A DNA stretch of 64,000 bases, taken from Fragilaria crotonensis (Eukaryota; Bacillariophyta; Fragilariophyceae; Fragilariales; Fragilariaceae). The DNA lies in NCBI GenBank assembly GCA_022925895.1, contig JAKSYS010000048.1, positions 62,001 through 126,000 of the forward strand, read 5' to 3'. Positions 1 through 10,081 of this stretch are shown one piece after another (within the stretch, counting starts at the first letter, position 1; every line of letters begins with the position of its first letter). A program made the translations under genes and the position numbers. The notes under the pieces are model-generated. The model made no database searches. It worked only from the letters and a program-made list of their open reading frames with translations, and was not told the DNA's origin.

Positions 1-1370
1 GTGTGCGGACGGTCTCTCCTGGCGAGGCCACCCAGGGATGGTTTCAAAATGTGGGGGCCTATCACCCCCTAAGAGATGTTGGGAGATCTTACTGTGGTCG
101 TGGGAGCAACACAAGTCAGACAGCTTGAAACATTGTAAGTATAGGCGAACCAGATTTACATCTCTTTGTTGAACACGAGAATATCGGGATAGCCGATCAG
201 AATCCATGATTGTCGTATCCTGCTTCCCTTTTAGATCGACTCGTTGAACGTCCGTAACATGAATCGCCATGTTGTGGTTTGACAGAAATTGGCGGAGAGA
301 AAGGATCCACGTTGGCGTCAGGTAGTCCAAAACAATCGTTGGGTGCTCCAGGAGATGGGGCAAAATACCAGCTTCCAACTGAAGCGTCTTCAGTTGTATG
401 ACCAAAAGTTCTCCGACTTCTGTGCGACGGTAGATATGATGACGAAAGTATTTCACCATCTCAATTCCACACTCGGTGCAAAGATCCATCAGTCCCAATC
501 CGCCCATGGAAAGCGGTCCGTGGCGTACTGCTGTTGGTAGATTCCTATTCATCCCTAGCTTTTGGACAATTGTCGGCAATATCCTTGTTTGTATCTGTTC
601 CAACTCTTCCTCATCGATCACTAACGTTGGAAGCGAGTATCGCATTGCTGGCTCATAGGTTGTTCGTACGAAAACTCTGATGTCGCTCGATGTCAACCGT
701 GGTGTCTGTATCCGTGATGCGTACTCATCGGCCTTTTTCTTAAGGATGGAAACATGGTGGGAGAAATCGCCGATCGGATTTTGGTAAATTCCAAGTATCC
801 TTGTTGCTTGATTGAGTGGTTGTCGGCGGATAACAACTCGATTCGGATCTTGTCCTTGGCTCAAACGGACTGTTGCGAGGGGATCTATTGTTTGCTCTCG
901 AAGAATGGGGCGTCCTGACCTCCAATCCCAATACATTACAAACCACGAGCATTTGGAGAGGAGATTTAGAGAACTTCCGGAGTAGTGCAATCGTTTCTCC
1001 CATGTTTGTGCTAGATCTTCAAGGCGAGTTACGAGCTCATCAAAGGACAAACTGCCGTTGTCCGTGAATCCAAGGGCAGTGTCGTCCACGAATGCATCCA
1101 CCAATCTCGAATGCATATTGACGCCGTCGGATGATCGGAAGCTCATTCGGAGGGGACTGACTCGCTCCAGCGTATTCAGAAGAATGACTACCAACGTGAG
1201 CCAAACGGCAGGGGAGGCACCGCTGCCTTGCCCCGTACCAAAAAGAGGAGCGAATGGAGTACCTGTATAGGACTTCTCCGACACTCCATACACAGTTTTA
1301 ACCATGTAGCGCATAAGTTCCAAAGATTGGGCATGAGACCTGACCGCATTGATCGGCATGCCGCATCGTC
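1..1370 (-). pseudogene. Reverse transcriptase fragment (3' part of an RT-type mobile element ORF)
   Basis: One minus-strand frame stays open from about 1370 to the window edge, with no stop. It has no usable ATG at its upstream end. Reading downstream it carries RRCGMP, a stretch ending GQGSGASPAVW (about 1215-1185), then AFVDDTAL (about 1085), the F/YxDD catalytic box of a reverse transcriptase palm, followed by about 360 residues of thumb/connection-like sequence. Upstream of about 1370 the frame loses its similarity, so palm motif A with the first catalytic Asp is missing and the copy is 5'-truncated. 5' truncation is typical of non-LTR retrotransposition, but a domesticated RT ORF cut by rearrangement is also possible. 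The downstream end lies outside the window. RT assignment is confident; the element class is not. Confidence 0.75.
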
Positions 1371-1479
1371 GGGATGTTGTCGAGGAGAACATCGAAGTGG
1401 GGGAGATTGCGGAGGAGTTGTTGCCATGGTGACACCGAGAAGGCAGATTTATGACAAAAGGTGCTGGCGAGCGTAGTAA

Positions 1480-2040
1480 AATGTGCATTAATTTTACTGT
1501 GACTTCACTACTGCCGTGGTTCATACAGTAATGTACCCCCCATTTGACCCTAGGTACAAATTCATCAAATTTGACCCAGGATAACAGAAGGGTATAAATT
1601 TTGACCCCCCCCCCATCGTCCTTATACCCCCCCTCATAGAGAATGCTTTTTTGGAAAAAACTCGGAAAAACTCTGTTTTGTACCCACAATAGAGAATGCT
1701 CTTACTGGTATAAGCTGGCCAGTCTCATATCATTGTTTCAAGTTTCAAGGATGCAGCAGATACTAGGCCTTGGTAGGGTAAATTCACAGGTAGTAAGAGT
1801 GACGTCCTTTCCCTTTATATACTATAGTACTATTGGAGGTATCCATTAGGAAATCGCCATTTAAGGAATTGCCTTACCTTTAACTTTCGTTACTTTGTCG
1901 AGTGATTGGGAGACATATAGTGGATACCATTTTCTGGATATGAATTTCTAGTGTTGAAGCTATTGTCACGGCACTGGTACCAGGCTGACGATTTTAGTGA
2001 TTTTTTTGTTTTCAATAAAGAATGCTTGTTTGCTTCAGGC
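1480..2040. other. Gene-free stretch with C-run and TTTGACCC repeats
   Basis: No convincing coding potential. Between about 1533 and 1632 the pattern ATTTGACCC recurs (ATTTGACCCTAGG, AATTTGACCCAGG, ATTTTGACCC) and ends in runs of nine and six C. The rest is AT-rich without features. Confidence 0.5.
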
Positions 2041-3710
2041 AGCAGTGGTCATTTAATTTCCAGCTAAAATGGTGCTTTTCCAAGCTCGTACATCAATACT
2101 GGATACTGTATCACTTCATCACTGCCGCATCAAACATTGTCTGGACTCGTTCCATTGCATAGTTTCTCATTACATGTTACTCATTGCTTCCTTACGTGTT
2201 CAAGACAACCACCAACTAGTGTTTCTGATCAACCTAGACGTGTCCTCATCACTTACTATTGATTGTGATGGTAAAAGTGGTGGCAGAATAAGCACCTGCT
2301 ATTTTGCAAGAACATGAAAATATTGCTTTTCTCATGACAGCTGTGAGGGCTGCAGCTACTGGTTCCACAGCTTCAGGCTCAGCAGCCAGTTGCATCCATC
2401 ACACTCAGTGATTCTTAAACATGTAGGAACAGCAACATGGACGACAAGAGCAGGAGAATGCAGATGGTGATCATCATCCTGCTACTGCAGCTTCTTATGA
2501 ACACAAAAGGAGGAGAAGAAGCAGTTGTGACAATGAATAAGATGAGGAAGGATGATCACCATGCATGCATGTAGAAATACTCAACATTTCAAAAGGAACC
2601 TGACTTTGAGAGGTAGCTATGAGCAACAAAAATGATGACAAACAGGATAACAAGGCTGCATTGATGGAAAAAGACAACAAGAAAGAATTTTCAATGGCCA
2701 ATAACCCTTTATTAGTAATGCCATGCAACACTGGTGTATCCATGCTGGACGCTGGAAGGAATGGAAAAGCACAACAAATGCAGAATCCAGGGCAGTAGGT
2801 TCTTGGCAAGAACCTACAGAATCGCATTCCATTCAAGATGTCATTGGCAGAGAGTTGATGGCTGTTAATGGACGGCATGGTTCTGGCAGTGGTCGTGTTG
2901 CAGGAAGATGCTGCATCAGCAAAGAAGAAAGGAGCGACACCAAGATCAACATCAAACGTTTTTTGAAGTTCCTCACCAAATGCTTTAGGCACTGCAATTA
3001 CTACTGCATCAAGAGTAAGTTGATGAATAACATAAGGATTGAGTCGGTTCTTGGCGACTTTATGTCCGTGTCGGGTGCCAACAACTTGAGTATGTTCCTC
3101 CTCGAGTCCAATGAAAGTGAAGGTGTATCGCACACAGCAGTGAAGCAGCCAGGCTTCATGACAAATACCATAAAGGGAGTTATTGAACTCCAAATGCCAA
3201 GATTGTTGCTTGTGTAGTCAAAACAACTTTCAGATGCTCTGATCGCATTTCATCGGGCACAGTCTGAGAATAAAGTCATGAAATCCTCGAGAGTAAGCAG
3301 CTTCACGCACGTCGCAATCAAGATTTGTTAGAAGATTTCTCTTAGTACAAGGGACGATTGAACAAGACAACAAGTATGGAGTTGGATACGACTGCAAAGA
3401 ATAATGCAATCTACAATTCTGAAGACTCCCACATCATCAGCTTGAAGCGTTAGCTAGTAGATCATGTTGTGCAACAGGAAAGCAACTTGAATTAGATGAA
3501 GTTTTTGGAAATGTCGAATGACAAGCAGAAAAAGGAAAGTAGTGACAGTCATTCTAGTAATGAATCAATTCGTTTGATATTATCATAGCTGAGCAATAAC
3601 AACAAGCAACTTTACATGCAGATTAGCTAAACCTTGTACATCAACATTATTTCATTCAATTGCCGTGGTTGGCAAGAAGATTGTGAGTCAGTTGGCGCAG
3701 ACCAAGTTGA
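2040..3710 (+). pseudogene. Decayed coding-like sequence, possibly the second ORF of a Harbinger relic
   Basis: The plus strand is A-rich and reads as fragments of Gln/Glu/Lys/Asp-rich protein, such as EQQHGRQEQENADGDHH near 2430 and KNDDKQDNKAALMEKDNKK near 2635, broken by many stops and frame changes. It ends just before a Harbinger transposase relic on the opposite strand. The intact Harbinger element at 52.3-56.4 kb has the same convergent layout, so I infer that this is the decayed accessory ORF of the same kind of element. No domain is recognisable. A 232-codon minus-strand open frame (3193-2495) overlaps it and is probably chance. Confidence 0.3.
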
Positions 3711-3719
3711 CCAATCCAA

Positions 3720-4320
3720 TCAATGATCACATCTCTTATTAGCAATGCTCCCTGGAAGATATCCTCCCCAACCAAGTGGGGAAACTCTCTGAGTACGGAT
3801 GATTTGATTCAGGACAGTCTCATCCTCATCAAGGTCAATGCCAGTTTTGTATTCTTGACAAAGACACAGATTATGAAGTCGTGCACATGTCTCAATTACC
3901 TCAGCTGTGGTGCTCAAGTTGACCTGCAAGCAAAGGCCTGTTTAGTAGACACGGCCCCTTGATTTGAAGCAAGCCAAATGCGATTTCAATACGAATATGT
4001 TGCTGCAAAAGAAAGAAGTTAAATGCATCCTTTCCCTGATCCTTATGCTGAGGTTCTGTATAAGGCACCAACATGGCATCAGAAGCCTGAAATGCGGCAT
4101 CACAAATGACATACATCCCCATTGGTAATGCCATTATTCACTTGTGAATCAATATTCTCTCAAAAGCAACTTGGTCACTTGTTTTTCTTGGAGCAACGAC
4201 ACCAAAGAAAGTGAAACACCGATCACACCAATCGCAAATGGCCTGAATGTTTAGACCGTGTTCCATGCATATAATGGCAAGAAACCTACGCTTGGGGGTT
4301 GTATCCACAATCCTTCATTG
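3720..4320 (-). pseudogene. PIF/Harbinger transposase relic (DDE_Tnp_4 type)
   Basis: Minus-strand fragments follow the order of a Harbinger DDE nuclease. RRFLAIICMEHG (about 4290) is followed by an in-frame TGA near 4139, then VICDAAF (about 4100), DAFNFFLLQQHIRIEIAFGLL (about 4030-3970), which contains the terminal catalytic Glu of an RIE-FG box, and after a one-base frame change ETCARLHNLC (about 3890), the usual end of the nuclease domain. The first Asp region is missing. At least one nonsense and one frameshift mutation make this a dead copy. It is not a close copy of the transposase at 52.5 kb. Confidence 0.8.
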
Positions 4321-4615
4321 ACGGACGACAGACCTTACATGGCTGCCTTGTTGAGCATTCAATGCAACTGGTGTTAACTGTCGTACTGGAGAACTAGGTA
4401 CTGTAGTACCAGGCATTATTAGCGAGTAGTACAAGTACTGTATGAACCGTGGTGGGTGCATCTCCAGTACTCGAGTACTCCAGTCTCGAGTAAGTAGTTT
4501 TGCCTTCATCCCTGGACGTGCGAAGCAGCAGTGTTGCGAATCTGACGCTGGAGGTACATGAGCCAAGTGTCGACAACATTATCAACTACAGTATCGACTA
4601 TAAGTGATCGTCGCC

Positions 4616-5614
4616 ATGATGTCAGCCTCTTTGCGATCACTTTGCGGCTCACGTGCTTGTCACTTGGTTGCTTCTCGTTGTATCGCAACAACTTCGTCCC
4701 ATGCTGCATTGATGTTTCCCAGACTATGTCGTTCGTCACACGTAATCAAGGAACATTCTGCCACACAACATCGTCGATTGTTGTCATCTACCTCTGCAGC
4801 GTCGCCACAGCCCGCGGCAAGCGAAGTCGTGAAGGACAAAAGCGACAAGAAGAAGGATAATAGCAATATTTTTCTTGATAACCTTGGCACCATTTTTCTG
4901 CTTTCCATCGCCGGCGTCGTTCTCGCACTTGTGAGATCCTCGTTTGGGTCTAGCAATAAGGCAAAACTTCGGGATCAACTTGAAACAGACGCAGAGTTGG
5001 ACCCACTGGAGATTGACGATTTGCGCGTTGCGAATGGAGAGCTCACGCCGGAGGTATTCAGAGCAATAATGTCGAAGCTTTCACAAGACTTTCCGCAGGG
5101 CACTGGCAAGTATGAGGACTTTGTCTTTTCTACGAGAAAGACTATGCGATCGCTCAAGGGCGAGGCCTTCACCGTCGAGATGGGACATTTGATGGATCGG
5201 GCGGTTGATTCAGCGCTCAAGAAACAAGGAAAGAGCAAGAATGACGAGATATCGATTGTTTTCTTCTTAACTGCTCTATCCTTGGCTATGGATATAGACT
5301 CCTCCGTTTCAGAACGGATCCGAGTTTTATACAGCGTCTTACAACTGAAGGACTCCACTGTAACCGTCCAGGACGTCATCGAAATGGTTGGCTACCTTCA
5401 AGACACGTTTCAGCTGACACCGGATACGCAGGTAGTCATGGCAGAGGCAAAGGTTCCTGTTCAGCAGTACAAAGTTGCATCTCCTGAGGAGCTAGTAGCT
5501 TGGAAAGGTCCTCCGAACGAGCAGATCGATGTTCAAGCGTTCGCGGAGATTCTTCGGAGTAAATCAGTGTGTGCATGGGGCGAGTGCTACTTCAAGAAGA
5601 AGACTAAAGTCTAA
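4616..5614 (+). CDS. Conserved-looking membrane protein with mitochondrial-type leader
   Basis: 332 codons from ATG 4616; an ATG directly follows at 4619, and no ATG lies upstream in frame before a stop. The first 60 or so residues are rich in Ser, Arg and Ala with almost no acidic residues, as in a mitochondrial presequence. One membrane segment follows (around residues 88-107, TIFLLSIAGVVLALV) and then about 220 residues of soluble mixed helix. The acidic DAELDPLEIDDL stretch and a C-terminal Lys-rich end (FKKKTKV) are visible. I recognise no family. Likely role: a single-pass inner-membrane protein facing matrix or intermembrane space, inferred only from topology. It converges on the ARMT1-like gene, with 54 bp between stop codons. 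Confidence 0.75.
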   Translation: MMSASLRSLCGSRACHLVASRCIATTSSHAALMFPRLCRSSHVIKEHSATQHRRLLSSTSAASPQPAASEVVKDKSDKKKDNSNIFLDNLGTIFLLSIAGVVLALVRSSFGSSNKAKLRDQLETDAELDPLEIDDLRVANGELTPEVFRAIMSKLSQDFPQGTGKYEDFVFSTRKTMRSLKGEAFTVEMGHLMDRAVDSALKKQGKSKNDEISIVFFLTALSLAMDIDSSVSERIRVLYSVLQLKDSTVTVQDVIEMVGYLQDTFQLTPDTQVVMAEAKVPVQQYKVASPEELVAWKGPPNEQIDVQAFAEILRSKSVCAWGECYFKKKTKV

Positions 5615-5668
5615 GTCACATCGCTAAATGGAGTACAGTTGTGCTATAGCTTGCTAGAGGCATTGACT

Positions 5669-7093
5669 TCACAGTTTAGGAGTACCGTTCCCGAAATGAA
5701 CAACGCCAAATCGCCCGTTTACTAGCCAGTTGTCATCAAGCGCTTTCGCTTTTTCAACCTGGTCCGCATTCATTCCGCATCCAAGTTCGGCCTTCAACGT
5801 GCGCAGAGCACAGACTGGACAGGGGAAATAAACGCCTACGACATCCGCGAAAGGAGTTGTGAAATCCCACATCCGGTCACCAAGCAAGCGCCTATAGTTG
5901 GCGTCGCCCTTCACAAAGGCCAAGTCACATCGTTCCTTCATGTTTGTGCGAAGCGGCTCGGTCATTTCCCACATTGCGAATGGTTGCACCCAAAAGTTGT
6001 CTTCGTGGCACTGCCAGGCTCCATTCTCTAGAAACGTCTTCCAGATTTCACCGGACGCTTTTGAACTCGGGAACTGCGAAGCATCCAAATTGGCGAAGTG
6101 TTCTACAGTGTCACGCAAGTCCTTCTCCAGTGCGTCGGAGACGAACGTAGGATGCGACTTGAGTTGAAACGTAACAACCTTGGCGATCCCGCTCTGCACC
6201 AAGTACTGGGCAAGCGCCAAATCTGTGACGAGTTCAAAACCAGCATTGTCAACAATAATGTCTACCATACCCCCTCCCTTGTTGCGAAGCTTGTCGCAAA
6301 GATCGGACAGGGCCTCCGAGTCATCGTGCAACAAATTTTCGGTAGAACTGGCGAGAATGCTGGAGAAAACGTCCACGTTGGAATTGGCAGCATCTGCCGG
6401 CCACAAGGAAAGGTCCATTTTATTGCCCCACAATGCGAAGGCAGCCGCCAGAGTTATCCCCTCCTTCGTCTTCGGCAGAAGAGACAGCTTCGCAAGCATG
6501 GGTTCGGCTGATCCGACAGAGCTCAATAAACCAGCTCTCTTTTGCTTTGCGAATGGATCATATTGGTAGCCTGCAGATGATGGATCCCAGTAGCCAAGGG
6601 TTTGCATCAAGAGGCGATACACGTAGAACTCGGTAACTAGCCACGGGGCACTGAGCCAGGTGTCACCATTGGAAACGAAAGGCTCCAATATCTGCTTCCA
6701 TTCCGCAAACTCTCGCCGACGTTCTGCCGACGATCCTTCTGGGAGGTCGTCCAAGTACGTCAGCTTCGTATCCGCTGCACATTGAAGCTGCCTTCGGAGT
6801 GCATTGAAGCGTGAAAGAACTTCCTTGAAAGGCTCCGACTCCCACTCTTCTTTGTTTTCATCGAATGTTCTTTGAAGAATCTCGGAGTCAACTCGACGAG
6901 ACATTGTGTCGTAGGCCCATGTTCCTTTCGTGGTCGAGAGAATCGGCTCAGGAATGGGCAACCTTGGGAGTGGGGTCGGAGATGCGGTTGATGCCGACAT
7001 CAAGATGGTCAGTTTTGTGGTCGCTAACCAAGCGTGCGTTTGGGAAGAAAGTAGAATGGATGTCACAACAAGAAAGAGCAGCCTAGTCGACAT
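5669..7093 (-). CDS. ARMT1/DUF89 family protein (metal-dependent damage-control phosphatase-like), secretory leader
   Basis: 474 residues, single exon. The N-terminus (LLFLVVTSILLSS, then QTHA) is a signal peptide. The body carries the DUF89 hallmarks: LWGNKMDLSLW (around 220-230), DIIVDNAGFEL (around 278-288) with the Asp-Asn metal ligands, and KGDANYRRL (around 395). Spacing and length match eukaryotic ARMT1-like proteins (about 440-480 aa). Known family members hydrolyse phosphorylated metabolites such as fructose-1-phosphate using Mn2+/Co2+/Ni2+; a carboxyl methyltransferase activity has also been claimed. A secretory leader is unusual for this normally cytosolic family and suggests ER or plastid routing in an alga with complex plastids, although the ASAFAP-like motif is not evident. 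Confidence 0.85.
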   Translation of the reverse strand: MSTRLLFLVVTSILLSSQTHAWLATTKLTILMSASTASPTPLPRLPIPEPILSTTKGTWAYDTMSRRVDSEILQRTFDENKEEWESEPFKEVLSRFNALRRQLQCAADTKLTYLDDLPEGSSAERRREFAEWKQILEPFVSNGDTWLSAPWLVTEFYVYRLLMQTLGYWDPSSAGYQYDPFAKQKRAGLLSSVGSAEPMLAKLSLLPKTKEGITLAAAFALWGNKMDLSLWPADAANSNVDVFSSILASSTENLLHDDSEALSDLCDKLRNKGGGMVDIIVDNAGFELVTDLALAQYLVQSGIAKVVTFQLKSHPTFVSDALEKDLRDTVEHFANLDASQFPSSKASGEIWKTFLENGAWQCHEDNFWVQPFAMWEMTEPLRTNMKERCDLAFVKGDANYRRLLGDRMWDFTTPFADVVGVYFPCPVCALRTLKAELGCGMNADQVEKAKALDDNWLVNGRFGVVHFGNGTPKL

Positions 7094-7864
7094 GATGGAT
7101 CCTATATCCTATTTCACTACGTTGCGCTTGTTCCTTAGATTCCCATCCTTGGTGACTACTCCGAGTATTTCGTAGGTGTTGGCATATGGATCTCGCCCGA
7201 AGGTCAAATCCCGGGTCGTGTGGTCCTGGTACATTGAGAATGTAGGAATATCATGCAATGTACCTGGTATGCATACTAGTACTGTAGTGAGATGTACCGA
7301 GTAGTACCCAATTTTTAGTGCAAGTGCGACAAGGTCGTACTGGTAGCTTGTACTCCAGTATGATATACATCTTGTACTGTCGTATGATACACTGACACAA
7401 ATGGTGTAACATGCTAAGCCCAAGGCTGGTATGCATATGCATACCGTTGAAATCTAGCAGTACAGTACTTGTACATCTGAAAAGTGTAGAGTGCCCTACT
7501 ACGGTAGAGAAGTACATGGTCAGATATCTCTATGTACGGTAGCTGAGGTAGACCGGTAGGCTATCAAAATCCTGGTTACCTGGTACAGTACAATTGTGCC
7601 ATCTCCGTAAATAGTAAATATGTCATACATGTTGTCTACACCGTCGTCAGGAAAGTCAGTTTCTCAAGGTAAACATATCGCATATAAACAGATTTGAGTA
7701 TGTTAATTTCCGCACATTTTTAGCCGTTGCAAGATTGAGTTCGACGACACAGCGTAAGTTTGTAGTGTTGGCTATGTATGCAAAAAAAAGGAATGTACAT
7801 CACCGCGCGTGTCATAGGAGGATTCAAGTTGCAAACTCGTTGTAATTCTTCGTTAACCTGCGAC
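7094..7864. promoter_or_regulatory. GTAC-rich divergent intergenic region
   Basis: 770 bp between two divergently transcribed genes. From about 7255 to 7560 it is packed with GTAC, AGTAC and TACTGTA words (ACTAGTACTGTAGTGAGATG, GAGTAGTACCC, AGTACAGTACTTGTAC). No ORF or RNA gene is recognised. The same word usage marks several other intergenic regions in the window. Confidence 0.45.
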
Positions 7865-9362
7865 ATGATGAAGGTATTTCTGGTCTTGCTTGGCCTCGTT
7901 TGCGTCTCCGCGTCGCAAGAGGATGCTCGCATGGACTTCATAAGGGCCATGGATGAAGTTCAGAATCTGGAAAATCTTCAACGTCTTCAGAATAGACTTC
8001 TCCTTCATGCAGAACCGCGACGATCACTTGACGAAAATGCTACTGAATATTATGGCACCCTTGACTTGACCCAATTCGCCATGAAGTATGTTGGTTGCCA
8101 GAATGTCAAATCCTTTAGTGATGATCTTGCTGAAGATAACGACTCAAAAACTGTGTTGGGATACAACCGGTTTGTCGTCTTTCGTCTCTGCCCAGCCAAC
8201 AAATGCTCCGCATACAACAAATACGGTTGCCAGGACAGCTTTGGGGAATACATTATCGAGATGGAGATGTATTTGGAAATCATGTCGCAGTATCATCATC
8301 AGAAGTACCTTGAGTACTGTGCTACTTGCATCGCGTGCATGAACCCTCCGAATGACGACACACTATACACAGAATACAACAGTACCACCAATGAAACCAT
8401 CTACACATGGTCTGCGGCCGGTGATTGCCAGTATTACGATGCCTGCCAAAACTACAACCAAGCTTGCAAGAATTACGATGCAAGTACTGACGACAATGCC
8501 TATTCTGAAATCCTAGGATGCTCTGAGTCTGCGTTGGACGACTACGTCGTATATCGGGGACCCCACTGCGCAAGTAATGGCAAGAGTATCACAATGGGTC
8601 TCTTTAAGGACAACGAATGTACTAAGTACATCCAAAATGAGGCAGATAGTGGATCCTCTTCTTCTGATGACAGCTTGTTGCAGTTCTTTTATAATCCGAC
8701 TTGCGTTTCGTGCGTGAATACGGTGAGTTGTGTCAACCACCATCCTGGACGAATTGTGACCTTGCCGTGACCTGCCTGACTCATTTCATCTCTCTAGAAC
8801 ACATATGGTCTGTACAGCGATGACAGTGCTGGTGCTGGGGTCTATGAAATGTGCGAAGTACTGTACGAAGCCAGTGGGAAGTGCAACCGATACATGAATC
8901 CTCAGAGTTCGGGCTCCACATACAGCGTAAGTCTATTCCCTCATGTTTCATTTGAACCGGTTTCGCGAGGCGAATTGTTCTCTGACGTTTACGCTATTAC
9001 CGCAGTCTTCAGTGCAAGAAGACGACGAAACGCGGGTGTGCACCTTTGTGGAAAGTCTGATGACGAAGACTTACGACGAAACTGGAGAGATCATTATCAA
9101 GAGCGAGTCCTTTAGTTTTTCCGACTGGCGTGGGATCCCAGCTGCTGTGAGTGAGGTTTCGCCAGTCCAGCAAATCGGTCTGATCGCATCACTATCGTTG
9201 ATGCTGGGCCTCCTCGTTTATTCGATCTACCTCTACATCAAAGTAAAGAGAATGCACGCATCCAGAAACATCTACCCAACGTATAAGGCTGACGAAGTTG
9301 TTCGAAACGAGTCCGGCATTGGAATGACTCGTACAGTGTCTGAGTTCGGGATTTATGCATGA
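7865..9362 (+). CDS. Cys-rich type I membrane protein, paralogue A (3 exons)
   Basis: Exons 7865-8722, 8798-8926 and 9006-9362 join in phase 0 at GTGAGT...CTAG (75 nt) and GTAAGT...GCAG (79 nt), giving 447 residues. ATG 7865 is followed directly by ATG 7868. Layout: signal peptide (VFLVLLGLVCVSASQ); a region with YVGCQNVKSFSDDLAED and FVVFRLCP; a Cys-rich ectodomain of about 330 residues with many CxxC-type pairs (CATCIAC, CVSC); one membrane helix near the C-terminus (IGLIASLSLMLGLLVYSIYLYI); and a tail of about 40 residues with Ser/Thr/Tyr. Function unknown. Topology suggests a surface or endomembrane glycoprotein. It shares the whole layout with the next gene downstream, so the pair arose by tandem duplication. 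Confidence 0.85.
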
Positions 9363-10081
9363 TTGCCTGGCCTCACACATTACATACATCTGCTTGGCTG
9401 ATCCTTTTTTGTTTGGTTCTGTCAAGGCTTCACTGCAATGCCACCTCCTTGTCATCGTTAAACAGTTTAATGTAAGTTGTGACATTCTACAGAATTTTCC
9501 TCTCCTGTACTCCTACTCGACTGCAAGGATACTGAGTCCAACGGTTCAGTACAACAGCACTCATATACGGTACGTATGGATATGAATTATGAATACATCT
9601 CAGCGTCAAATTTCTCCAGTACTTATAGTACAGTAAGGAACATCCATAGCACTCGTGGCAGTACAGTACCTGTTCCAACGTCCCACTTGTATGATATTGT
9701 GGTTATGTCGTATCTGCACGGACAAATGGCGGCAAAATGTCCACACTCACACACAATTTTTTTCTTCCACGTCTTTGGATTTTGCAATATGTCATTCGAT
9801 CGACAGATTCTCTTGCTTACAATCCATTATAAATCCCATTAAATAAATAAACAACAGCAATAATCCGAACACCATTTAACTGTTTAATATCCAATCCCAT
9901 CTATGTTCAATCTTCGTTTCCAAATATAAGATTCCTTTTGTAATTGGAGGTCACGGCGAACGGCTTTCAGTGTTTACAGTCCTACGATCCCTCGCACGAA
10001 CAATAGGAAAGAGAAGTTTTTGGCAAGTCTTGGTTTTGATGCTCATCAACTCACCAATTGAAGGGAGAGTGAAGTATACCA
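9363..10081. other. Intergenic region between tandem paralogues
   Basis: No gene seen. GTAC-type words cluster at about 9540-9665 (TACGGTACGTATGG, CAGTACTTATAGTACAGTAA, GGCAGTACAGTACCTG). It must hold the 3' end of paralogue A and the promoter of paralogue B. Confidence 0.4.

Noticed and set aside
2495-3193. 232-codon minus-strand open frame
   Set aside because: It overlaps decayed plus-strand coding-like sequence, has a run of Leu/Ser from low-complexity DNA and no family motif.
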